A stretch of 28,659 nucleotides of DNA from Promethearchaeota archaeon (GTDB lineage Archaea > Asgardarchaeota > Lokiarchaeia > Sigynarchaeales > SOKP01): positions 1-28,659 of the forward strand of contig JAHPYY010000150.1 in the NCBI GenBank assembly GCA_019058515.1, given 5' to 3'. The position numbers were made by a program, and so were the translations under genes. The notes beneath the pieces are model-generated. The model was not told the origin of the DNA and did no database searches. It saw only the letters and a list, made by a program, of their open reading frames with translations. This document shows positions 1 through 7,530 of this stretch, piece by piece (the first letter of the stretch is position 1; every line of letters starts with the position of its first letter).

Positions 1-2
1 AA

Positions 3-356
3 GAAGATATCCGGAAAATCTACTTCAAAAGCAGAACGTTTCTGCAAAGATTTAAAAGAAAAATGGGGCGTTTAATTAGGCTTCGCTATGATCTTATATT
101 TTTATTAGAAAATATTGAAAATGTATCCAAATTAATAGGAGATTATTATCTAGCGCAGATTTACAGCCATTTAAGCGAGTTATTTCAATTAAAACAATGG
201 AGTGATAGCATCCGCCATCGTGTTGAGACATTAGAAAATATTTATAATGTTACGCAAACAAATATTAATGAAAAATTCCTGCTTTATGTTGAATTGCTAC
301 TCAGCTTTATTTTCGTAATGGAATTTATTATTCTGATCTTTGAACTATTTCAATAA
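3..356 (+). CDS. C-terminal part of an RMD1/YagE (DUF155)-like protein
   Basis: The frame is open from the left edge, so this is the 3' part of a gene that begins outside the window. The Met codon at 63 is probably internal, because the frame reads through from position 3. The roughly 117 visible residues are an amphipathic helical stretch (LSELFQLKQW..RVETLENIYNV) followed by a hydrophobic C-terminal helix of about 25 residues that ends the protein. A long helical region followed by a terminal membrane helix after a 'LE.IY' segment is how RMD1/DUF155 proteins end. In eukaryotes these are mitochondrial; in prokaryotes their function is unknown. The assignment rests on a partial sequence and is moderate; another tail-anchored helical protein is possible. 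Confidence 0.45.
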   Translation, partial: EDIRKIYFKSRTFLQRFKRKMGRLIRLRYDLIFLLENIENVSKLIGDYYLAQIYSHLSELFQLKQWSDSIRHRVETLENIYNVTQTNINEKFLLYVELLLSFIFVMEFIILIFELFQ

Positions 357-423
357 GTTGCTATTTAAAAATTAAAATTATGATTTTATTGAAAATAATT
401 TAGTTAGTAAACATGCATGTATC

Positions 424-2478
424 CTAAAGATACTTTATTTTAAACGAGGCTAATTTTCCTTTTTCTATTTTTATCTCCCTATAAGCACCAACTTTTCCAG
501 GTTTTTTATGTGACTTGAAACCTAAAGCAGGGGTTTGAACGATAAATGGATGATGTTTTTCAATTAACTGCTTATTTTGATAAAGCTCAGAATAATCGTC
601 GTAAAATACAGCAATAGATTCTTCACTTTCCTCGCGTTTTCTAAGATCTCCTTTGTGGATTCTTTCCAATCTATATTCATTTAATAAGTGCGTGTGTCCC
701 GATATAGTGATTACACAATTGTCTTGACAGAAATTCATTAATTTCTTCCAATTAGATGTTATGGTCCCAAATCTAATATTAAATTTGTTATCTATTCTAG
801 ATTTTTCTTTCTTTCGTTTGTAATCTCCAATTTTTGATTCTCTGAACTGTTCTATTTGTATCTTAATTACTTTTTTAAACAATTTCTTTATTCGGCTAAA
901 TACTCCTCGTTTAAATCTCGTATTTACAGGAGGTGCGTGCATCCATAAAATCGCTTTACTATTTCCATCAGATCGATATTTAATTATGTTTTTTAAAAAT
1001 TTGATTTGTCTTTGGGAAAAACCAGTTAGAGAGGGACTTCCAGATATGAAATCTGAAATTTTCTTATATGAATCTGAGCCCGTGTTCAAAAAGATAAATA
1101 TGAGATTACCTAATTTAAAATAATAATCTAATGAAGGATTAATCTCTAATAAATACCCTTTCAAGGAATTATCACTCTTTAGAATTGATTTTATCGGGGA
1201 TGCGGAATATTCTTCTTTTAATGCTTTAGCTTCCTCTTTTTTTAGCCCCACCTTCTTGTAAATACCTCCCCAGTTTAAATCGTATTGCCAAGGTCGATAA
1301 TCGTGGTTTCCCGTGATGGTAAAAATGGGACATAATATTTCCTCAGTATCTCTTACACCTTTTTTTTCAGACTGGTTGATGTTTAGGAGTATATTTTTAA
1401 AAATTTTCCAGTTACTCCTCTCGTATTCAAACTCATTATCATATTCTTTGGATATTTTACTTCTTACAGAGAAATCCACGAGATCTCCTGTAAATACTAC
1501 AAAGTCTATTTCTTTATTTAAGACCTTTTCATTAATTATTGTTATAAACTTTCTGAAGAGGTTATTAGGATTAATTAGTCTTTTTCTATAGGTGAGATCG
1601 ATCTTATTTAGAGAGTTTTTAATGCTTAACTTCTCTTTTAATTTTGTCCCGGTTTTTTCGATTTGATTTATAGTTTTGATGTTTGACTTTCTTAGTTTTT
1701 GATACATTGAATAAATAATAAGATACATCTGGTCATTTCTCTTCGCTATATGCAGATCAGTAGCTTGAACAATGCTGAGATTAATCCAGTTATTTTTTGA
1801 GATTACGAGAGCATGATAGTTTATACTTTTACCGAAATCAGTGTTTTTGAATAAAAGATCGAACATTAGAAATCTCTTCTCTGATAAAAAATTTAACATT
1901 TCATTGTTTAGCGTAAATTCTATAGTCACAGTATAATAGAATTTTAAATTACCAAATACTTTTAGTCTGTTTAGATATGGCTGTGGTCTACAGAATTGGT
2001 CCTCTATAAAATCTGGATTATTTATTTTAGTCGATTTTACAGAACTAATATCTATTATTTTCGCAATAATTGGGGAACCTCTAAATACATGAGGTCTCAG
2101 TTTTTTTATATCTCTCTTCTCGATTTTTACTTTCGTCTGAGATTGAATTCCAAATTTATCCCATTCTTGGAGTGTGAATTCAAACTCTTTTTCTTTTCTT
2201 TTCCATGACAAAATTCTTTTTAAGGATTTCCAAAGATTCTTAAGTCTTTCACTAAAACCTCTTTTTTTGATATATTGGGTTAATTTCCACTTATATTCGT
2301 ATATTGGGATTAAGCTTAAGCAATTAATTATAACATTTTTGAATTTTATTGGATTTTTAATTTCGGTAATAAAAAGTAAATTAGTTTTAAAATTAGATTT
2401 ATTAGTATTTTCTTTATAATTTAATATTCTAGGGTGTCCTAAATTAGGATTAACCATAATTACGCGATTAGAATTCAT
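424..2478 (-). CDS. Large calcineurin-like metallophosphoesterase
   Basis: A 684-residue protein with all the signature blocks of the binuclear-metal phosphoesterase fold in order: D241-x-H243 (TDLH), GDLVD at 331-335, GNHD at 390-393, the histidine in WMHAPP (H514) and GHTH at 594-597. The family hydrolyses phosphomonoesters or phosphodiesters; the substrate cannot be read here. About 230 N-terminal residues precede the catalytic domain. They are rich in Lys, Ile and Phe, contain no recognised motif and carry no clear signal peptide or membrane helix, so the protein is probably cytosolic. A Lys-rich insertion (about 520-565) lies between the last two metal motifs. The gene stands alone on the minus strand. 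The start is the first Met, with AT-rich TATA-like sequence upstream (about 2530-2575). Confidence 0.85.
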   Translation of the reverse strand: MNSNRVIMVNPNLGHPRILNYKENTNKSNFKTNLLFITEIKNPIKFKNVIINCLSLIPIYEYKWKLTQYIKKRGFSERLKNLWKSLKRILSWKRKEKEFEFTLQEWDKFGIQSQTKVKIEKRDIKKLRPHVFRGSPIIAKIIDISSVKSTKINNPDFIEDQFCRPQPYLNRLKVFGNLKFYYTVTIEFTLNNEMLNFLSEKRFLMFDLLFKNTDFGKSINYHALVISKNNWINLSIVQATDLHIAKRNDQMYLIIYSMYQKLRKSNIKTINQIEKTGTKLKEKLSIKNSLNKIDLTYRKRLINPNNLFRKFITIINEKVLNKEIDFVVFTGDLVDFSVRSKISKEYDNEFEYERSNWKIFKNILLNINQSEKKGVRDTEEILCPIFTITGNHDYRPWQYDLNWGGIYKKVGLKKEEAKALKEEYSASPIKSILKSDNSLKGYLLEINPSLDYYFKLGNLIFIFLNTGSDSYKKISDFISGSPSLTGFSQRQIKFLKNIIKYRSDGNSKAILWMHAPPVNTRFKRGVFSRIKKLFKKVIKIQIEQFRESKIGDYKRKKEKSRIDNKFNIRFGTITSNWKKLMNFCQDNCVITISGHTHLLNEYRLERIHKGDLRKREESEESIAVFYDDYSELYQNKQLIEKHHPFIVQTPALGFKSHKKPGKVGAYREIKIEKGKLASFKIKYL

Positions 2479-2847
2479 GATAGAACGCTATTTATGTGCC
2501 TTAATATCGTTTTAATCTATTTATTATAATAAAACAAATTTTAAAATTAAAATATTACAAAACAACAATATTTAAATAGCCCAAACACTTTAAATCCTTA
2601 GAATACGTCATAAAACTATTTTAATAGTAATCCTTGGTCAAAGAAATCTAACTATAACTAGCTTTCTTTATTTATTCTAAAGATTATTCTCGTATTTCAA
2701 ATAAATATTTCTGCTTTCATAGAAATAGGCCAAGGAATCCTTACATTGTTTTTGAATAGATTCTCATTTAACATAATCCATTTCTAGGTTCAAAAAAAAC
2801 CCCCTCAGAGCATATTATAGTAAAAAAGTACTAAGTGATTAACACTC
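2479..2847. other. Divergent intergenic region with promoter-like AT-rich sequence
   Basis: This 369-bp spacer separates the minus-strand phosphoesterase from the plus-strand zinc-ribbon gene. No convincing coding frame was seen. A TATA-like box (catattatag, 2811-2820) lies about 30 nt before the zinc-ribbon start and would serve as its promoter. AT-rich tracts at 2520-2575 could serve the minus-strand gene. No RNA gene was recognised. Confidence 0.5.
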
Positions 2848-2991
2848 ATGGAATTTTGTGATGTTTGCGGAAGTTTGATGCTTCCTTCTATAGATAATGA
2901 AAAAAATGTCCTTATTTGTAAAGCTTGTGGTAAATTAAAACCATTAGAAGAAGAGATGCTAGACTCTTATAAATTTCACACGCGGATATAA
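2848..2991 (+). CDS. Small TFS/RPB9-type zinc-ribbon protein, possibly frameshifted
   Basis: A 47-residue frame encodes an N-terminal zinc ribbon of the transcription factor S / RPB9 / RPC11 type: C4-x2-C7, then C24-x2-C27, with the family's usual 'CGSLMLP' after the first pair. Full TFS is about 110 residues and has a second, catalytic C-terminal ribbon with an acidic DE dipeptide; that ribbon is absent. The frame ends at a TAA right after SYKFHTRI. A different frame then continues without a break as ADINHPAGEEF..KKVKD to a stop at 3075-3077, which reads like the natural charged tail of the same protein (about 76 residues in total). A single indel near 2973-2987 would join them. It sits immediately upstream of eS30, consistent with an information-processing role. 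Confidence 0.6.
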   Translation: MEFCDVCGSLMLPSIDNEKNVLICKACGKLKPLEEEMLDSYKFHTRI

Positions 2992-3134
2992 ATCATCCAG
3001 CAGGAGAAGAATTCAAAAATTTAGAAAAAATGGAGGAATGGAAAAATAAAGAAATATACAAAAAAGTCAAGGATTAATGCTGCTAATTCATCAAGTTATA
3101 ATAACACAAAAATAAAAAGAGGTGATAATAAAAA

Positions 3135-3338
3135 GTGCCCGGGTCTCATGGTTCGCTAACAAAAGCGGGGAAAGTAAAACAGCAAACTCCGGTAATAGAG
3201 AGTACAGGCGTTAACTCGGTTAAAAAACCAATTCCTAGAAAGAGGTATAGAAAACTATACGAAAAAAGAATTGTGGAAAATCGTTTTGGAGGTCAACCAG
3301 ATTCGATTGCTGCGAAAAGAGCGTCATATAAACGCTAA
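3135..3338 (+). CDS. rps30e: Small ribosomal subunit protein eS30
   Basis: This 67-residue, strongly basic protein begins with PGSHGSLTKAGKVKQQTP, the conserved start of archaeal and eukaryotic eS30 (HGSL.KAGKV..QTP). A basic tail with RKRYRKLYEKR follows, as expected for a protein bound to 18S/16S rRNA near the decoding region. The start is GTG at 3135; the ribosome-binding sequence gaggtgat (about 3119-3126) lies 9 nt upstream, which supports that choice over any internal Met. The length is normal for the archaeal form. Its presence argues for an archaeal host, since bacteria lack eS30. The zinc-ribbon gene lies just upstream in the same direction. Confidence 0.9.
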   Translation: MPGSHGSLTKAGKVKQQTPVIESTGVNSVKKPIPRKRYRKLYEKRIVENRFGGQPDSIAAKRASYKR

Positions 3339-3422
3339 TTCTTTTTTAACTAAATAGAAAGTTAAATTTATGGATTCAAAAAAAGAATTTAATATTCAAC
3401 ATTTACGGAAGAGAATAGAAAA

Positions 3423-4013
3423 ATGGTAGATTTAAATTATGATAAGTTCAATTTAAGCGAATTCGAAGATTATCAAGTTTTAAACGATCTGATTAAAAAT
3501 GTATCTCAAAGCAAAAAAAGAAAAATAAAGAAGATCTTGATAATTGGAAAAGATCTATTACATATTTACCCACAATTACATAAAATTTATCCTAATGCGT
3601 AATATCACATTGGTAATAAATCAAAAGATATATTGAAGACCTTCATAGAACACTATAGTAAGCAACAAAACTATTCTACTCACGTTCTTAATGTTTTCAA
3701 AGGAGTATCACTTCATGATTTTACTTACTATTATGGTAAGTTTGATTTAGTAATTGCTAACAAAATTTATTCTAAAGCAAGAAAAAAGAAAGTATATCTT
3801 TCAATTAGATTTTTATTTAAACATTTTCTGCATCAATATGGGATATTATGTATAATTATTTATACACAACATACTAGAGATAATAAATTTCTATTATTTG
3901 AGAATATAAAACCTGTTTTGGAAAAAAAAATTTCTTTAAGAAATAAGAACAGTCCAATCCACTTAATCTTTTACATTAATAGAAAAAAATTTGCATTACT
4001 TGGTGGTGATTAA
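3423..4013 (+). pseudogene. Methyltransferase-like gene split by an in-frame TAA
   Basis: One reading frame runs from ATG 3423 to TAA 4011-4013 with a single internal TAA at 3600-3602. The parts join without any frame change (KKILIIGKDLLHIYPQ, stop, YHIGNKSKDILK and onward). The pattern of strands resembles a Rossmann-type SAM methyltransferase: KILIIG as the first strand, GKFDLVIAN as the fourth and GILCIIIY as the fifth. The glycine-rich GxGxG loop is not intact. The downstream part could be translated from a TTG at 3633 as a 126-residue protein, but losing the first strand would remove the cofactor site. A decayed gene is therefore the likelier reading. The methyltransferase assignment is by pattern only and tentative. 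Confidence 0.45.
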
Positions 4014-4019
4014 AATTTG

Positions 4020-4109
4020 GTGGGAATATTTGCTATATTAACGCAAAAAAAAATAGGTAGAATTGATAGAAATAAAATTAAAAAGCAGGCTTCTAAAATA
4101 AAGCATTAG
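4020..4109 (+). pseudogene. Possible remnant of a class II glutamine amidotransferase N-terminus
   Basis: A 29-codon frame reads VGIFAILTQKK..KKQASKIKH before a TAG. This resembles the start of asparagine-synthetase-like glutaminases (M-C-G-I-F-G-I-L, then an L..xKHRGPD segment). The catalytic Cys2 is missing and the frame stops exactly where HRGPD should begin, so it can only be a fragment. It lies 7 nt after the methyltransferase-like pseudogene. The match is short and could be coincidence. Confidence 0.25.
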
Positions 4110-4137
4110 AAACTATTCACAAAATAGTTTAAATTTT

Positions 4138-4190
4138 CATTTCAATTCAAATTCATTTAGTGCCTACATTCCTAAGTACAAATTTATATT
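4138..4190 (+). repeat. Direct repeat copy A flanking the glycosyltransferase operon
   Basis: This ~52-nt stretch matches the sequence at 9904-9956 at about 44 of 52 positions, in the same orientation, with a shared core catttagt(g/a)cctacatt. The two copies bracket the four-gene glycan operon. Each also lies 50-120 nt past the 3' end of a minus-strand gene, so a shared 3' or promoter element is an alternative to a recombination scar. Confidence 0.55.
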
Positions 4191-4305
4191 CTCATAATGA
4201 TTTTTATTATGCGGGAAAATCTTAAAGCTAATTTAGTTTGCTTATTACCTTTAATAAGATTCTCATTTTTTGGCTTAATTTTAAGTTCCAATCTTAAAAA
4301 TAGAC

Positions 4306-5322
4306 TTACATTTTATCTTTTGTTAAAATTGATTTATAAACTTTAATGTAATCATCCACCATCCTTTCAACAGGAAATTGCTTTTCAACCCATCTGCGAC
4401 ATTCTAAGCGCTCAATTTCTTTTACCTTTTTTACTGCTATAACTGCCTCTTCACAAGAATTAACTATAAATCCTGTTTTTCCGTTCAGAATAACCTCAGG
4501 TATACTTCCCTTATTGAAAGAAATTACAGGAGTCCCACACGCCATTGCTTCTACTACTGACAATCCAAATGCCTCTGGAACATTGATAGGGTTTAATAAA
4601 GCATAAGCATTACCTAATAATTTATCTCTCCTCTTCGGACCAGCAATACCGACGTATTTTATATCGTCATCAAGAAATGGCTCTATTTTTTTTTTAAAAT
4701 ATAGTTTGTCTTGAATAATCCAGGCTAAGATTAATTTCATTCCAATTTTCCTAGCGATTGTAATAGCTTCTTTTGCTCCTTTGTCATTATGAATACGACC
4801 AAAAAAGAGCAAATAATCTTTCGGTTCAGAGTTAAAAGTAAATTGATTCAAATCTATACCGTGATAAACTGTAGCAATATAATCCAAACCTGGAATCCTA
4901 GCAGCGTTGCTGATTGAAACATAATAGCTCTGATTGTTGTATTTTCTATAAACCGGTAGAATTTTTGGAGATGAGATGCCATGGATCGTTGTTAAAACAG
5001 GCGTTGATGTCATTTTCATATAAGTTAAAGGCAGGAAATCAAAATGATTATGAATAATATCAAAATCATTTCCTCTTTCAAATAATTCAGATATATGCAA
5101 GCATTCCCATACTTTTGGTATTAACTCTTTATCTTCTTCGTAACCGCGAGGACAGACACTAAGAAGGTTTGCTTTGGTATTTGAATTTTTGGTTGCGAAT
5201 AATGTAACTTCAATTCCTTTCTCGATTAGACCTTCTGTTAATAATGAAGCTATATATTCCCATGGACCATAAGATCGAGGAGGGGTGCTCCATGCAATGG
5301 GCGAGAGTATTGCTATATGCAT
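4306..5322 (-). CDS. GT4-family glycosyltransferase
   Basis: A 338-residue GT-B glycosyltransferase. The N-terminal half opens with MHIAILSPIAW and a GPWEYIASLLTEGL helix typical of GT4 acceptor domains. The C-terminal nucleotide-sugar-binding half carries the GT4 signature PEAFGLSVVEAMACGTPVI with the paired glutamates, followed by GSIPEVILNGKTGFIV. It should transfer a sugar from a nucleotide- or lipid-linked donor with retention; the donor is not determinable. No membrane segment is seen. The start codon is well supported by a strong Shine-Dalgarno sequence (aaggagg) about 6 nt upstream. It is the last gene of the operon, 11 nt after the GH130 gene, so it probably works on the same mannose-containing glycan. 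Confidence 0.88.
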   Translation of the reverse strand: MHIAILSPIAWSTPPRSYGPWEYIASLLTEGLIEKGIEVTLFATKNSNTKANLLSVCPRGYEEDKELIPKVWECLHISELFERGNDFDIIHNHFDFLPLTYMKMTSTPVLTTIHGISSPKILPVYRKYNNQSYYVSISNAARIPGLDYIATVYHGIDLNQFTFNSEPKDYLLFFGRIHNDKGAKEAITIARKIGMKLILAWIIQDKLYFKKKIEPFLDDDIKYVGIAGPKRRDKLLGNAYALLNPINVPEAFGLSVVEAMACGTPVISFNKGSIPEVILNGKTGFIVNSCEEAVIAVKKVKEIERLECRRWVEKQFPVERMVDDYIKVYKSILTKDKM

Positions 5323-5333
5323 AATTTTCCTCC

Positions 5334-6284
5334 TTATAAAGAATTATGCTTTTTAAGCCACTCTAAAAGTTCCGAAAGATTAGCTGTTGCTAAACCTATA
5401 CAACTATCTGCACATCCATAATACAAGGAAATTTTATCATTTTCTTGTATCCAACCACATGGAAAGACTACTTTATCTACATCGCCATAAGTCTCGTAAG
5501 ATTCCTTTGGAGAAAAAACCCATTCGTCAGATCTACATATTAAATTACATGGATTTCCTTTATCTAATAGTGCCAACCCTAATCTGTATATAATACCACT
5601 GGCAATACTTTTTACTCCATGATAAAGAACTAGCCATCCTTCTTCAGTTCTTAAAGGAGGTGGTGATAGGCCGATTTTATTTGCATCCCACCAACTACCC
5701 TTCCTAGCTTTAATAAGTACTTGATGATCTCCCCAATGTTTAAGATCTGGAGAAAATGAAATCCAAATATTAGCTTTTAAAGTTGGAAGATAGGAAACAG
5801 GTCTATGAATCATTGCCCAACGCCCATTAAAGCGAACAGGAAATAAAGCAGCATCTTTATCTTCTGGTGGCATTACGGATCCAGAACGAGTATAATTATG
5901 AAAGTCGGTGGTAGTTATTAATGAAACTAAGGGCCCTTCTTTCGAATAAGCTGTATAAGTAATAGCCCATAGTTCCTTTTCCTCCAAATAAGTAATTCTC
6001 GGGTCCTCAATTCCCCATACTTCTTCAGGGTATTCATTCGGTAGCGGTATTATGGTAGGTTGAGGGCTAATCTGCCAATTTTTCATCCCATTTTTACTTT
6101 GAGCTAATGTCAAATGAGAAATACCACATCTATCTTCAACACGCATTAATAAGAAAATTAAATCATTGACTTTTACAACTCCAGCGTTGAATACTGAATT
6201 TGCTTTATAAGGGATATCGTTAATTGATATAATTGGATTGTGGGGATACCTATGGAATAGCTCTCCCATACTTTTGTTGTTCAT
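5334..6284 (-). CDS. GH130-family beta-mannoside phosphorylase/hydrolase
   Basis: A 316-residue five-bladed beta-propeller enzyme of glycoside hydrolase family 130, which mostly cleaves beta-mannosides by phosphorolysis to mannose 1-phosphate. Visible family blocks in order are NPII, VFNAGVVK, LLMRVED, GIEDPRI with the catalytic Asp94, YTAYS, ALFPVRFNGRWAMIHRP, WWDANKIG, WLVLYHGV and VVFPCGW..YYGCAD. The length is typical and no signal peptide is present, so it acts in the cytoplasm. Whether it is a phosphorylase or hydrolase depends on phosphate-binding residues that I cannot align without references. The start could be the first Met or Met6. The operon context with three glycosyltransferases suggests turnover or remodelling of a mannose-containing oligosaccharide. 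Confidence 0.88.
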   Translation of the reverse strand: MNNKSMGELFHRYPHNPIISINDIPYKANSVFNAGVVKVNDLIFLLMRVEDRCGISHLTLAQSKNGMKNWQISPQPTIIPLPNEYPEEVWGIEDPRITYLEEKELWAITYTAYSKEGPLVSLITTTDFHNYTRSGSVMPPEDKDAALFPVRFNGRWAMIHRPVSYLPTLKANIWISFSPDLKHWGDHQVLIKARKGSWWDANKIGLSPPPLRTEEGWLVLYHGVKSIASGIIYRLGLALLDKGNPCNLICRSDEWVFSPKESYETYGDVDKVVFPCGWIQENDKISLYYGCADSCIGLATANLSELLEWLKKHNSL

Positions 6285-6298
6285 TTTTAATTTCAGCG

Positions 6299-7525
6299 TT
6301 AGAATTCAGGTTCTATTATTATTGGTTTGCCAGAGAATTTAGATTCTCTCGCTAAAGTATAAGCTTGGTTATATTTTTGAGCAACGATTTCCCAAGAAAC
6401 TATTTCGTCAAGATATTTTTTCAAATTTTCTCCTAATTTCATTCGAAGATTCTCATCGCAGGCTAATCTAACAATGTTGTTTTTTAGCATTTCTTTTGTC
6501 GTAAATAATAAGCCACCTTCACTTTCCAAGGTTTGTGCAGTTAACCCTTCCATAGGTGCTGTGGTGATATAAGGTTTATTCAAAGAAATTATTCTTGCGA
6601 GTGTCCCAGATTGTGTTTCATCGATAGTTGGTAAAACTATAAAATCACAGATAGCCATCACCTTATAGTATATGTCACCTCTCGGAATAAATTCGTAATA
6701 ATATGCTTTCCTTCTCTTCTGAAGATCGAGAACTTCAAATTTCCACAGATTATAATCTTGTAGATGGTTTGGGTCTCGCATTGTTCCTGCAGCGAATAAA
6801 TCCCACTTTTCACCACATTTCTCTTTGATTTCGTCGTGAATTTCGTCCCATATTGAAAGAAGGATGTCCCATCTTTTATTAGTTTGTATCCATCCAATCA
6901 TTCCTACAAGATGATCTGATAAGATCTCTTTTTCTAAACCTAGTTCCTTTTTTAAATGAGATATCTCTTCAATACCCCACCTTTTATCAGCACGAGCACC
7001 ATGTGGAACGACCATAATATTATGTGGTGTTTCCCATCCTCGAGCTCTAAATGTCCAGTCTAGTCTCCATTTCTGATAGTGGCATTTAAATAAAACTACA
7101 TCACTCCTCTGACAAAGTTGATAAACAAATTCCGCTTCAAAATCTGTAAGTCTACCATGAATTGTGTGTGGCTCGACTACAATAGGATAATGATCAATAG
7201 CTTCAAGAAGTTTGAGAAAACCTTCATTTCTATCCCCTATTCCGCGTTTGTCTCTATATTCGTAAAGCCCAAATTCATGTTCTAAATGAATCGCATAAGG
7301 TTTCAATTCATTTATTAGTTCTGCTACAGGTTCATACCAATCGTAATTGTTTATCTCAATTATGGGATAAACTCCTTCACCCTTTCCATCTGTATGGCTA
7401 ATGACCAGAACATCTTTATCAGGATTGGCTTTTTGAATAAATTCTCTTGCCTCTTCAGCAAATGTTGCAATTCCACACAATCTTGGTGGATAAGAACTTA
7501 TTATAACTATTGGTTGGTTAGACAA
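6299..7525 (-). CDS. GT4-type glycosyltransferase (CGIATF subfamily)
   Basis: A 408-residue GT-B protein. It opens with IVIISSYPPRLCGIATFAEE, matching the opening of the neighbouring 769-residue enzyme (YLPRQCGIATF), so the two are probably paralogues. Further marks are LEHEFGLYEYRD, the acceptor-domain EPHTIHG, VVPHGA at the inter-domain hinge, IGWIQTNKRWD at the start of the donor domain, and PTIDETQSGTLARIISLNKP, where classical GT4 enzymes carry the E-x7-E block. The start is TTG at 7523-7525, preceded by tgaggat; no upstream ATG fits. It begins 5 nt after the stop of the upstream gene and ends 14 nt before the GH130 gene, indicating one transcript. Donor and acceptor are unknown. Confidence 0.8.
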   Translation of the reverse strand: MSNQPIVIISSYPPRLCGIATFAEEAREFIQKANPDKDVLVISHTDGKGEGVYPIIEINNYDWYEPVAELINELKPYAIHLEHEFGLYEYRDKRGIGDRNEGFLKLLEAIDHYPIVVEPHTIHGRLTDFEAEFVYQLCQRSDVVLFKCHYQKWRLDWTFRARGWETPHNIMVVPHGARADKRWGIEEISHLKKELGLEKEILSDHLVGMIGWIQTNKRWDILLSIWDEIHDEIKEKCGEKWDLFAAGTMRDPNHLQDYNLWKFEVLDLQKRRKAYYYEFIPRGDIYYKVMAICDFIVLPTIDETQSGTLARIISLNKPYITTAPMEGLTAQTLESEGGLLFTTKEMLKNNIVRLACDENLRMKLGENLKKYLDEIVSWEIVAQKYNQAYTLARESKFSGKPIIIEPEF

Positions 7526-7530
7526 CTTTT

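Noticed and set aside
1313..2419. Plus-strand ORFs within the phosphoesterase gene
   Set aside because: They are antisense to a well-supported gene and consist of low-complexity Phe/Leu/Ser translations.
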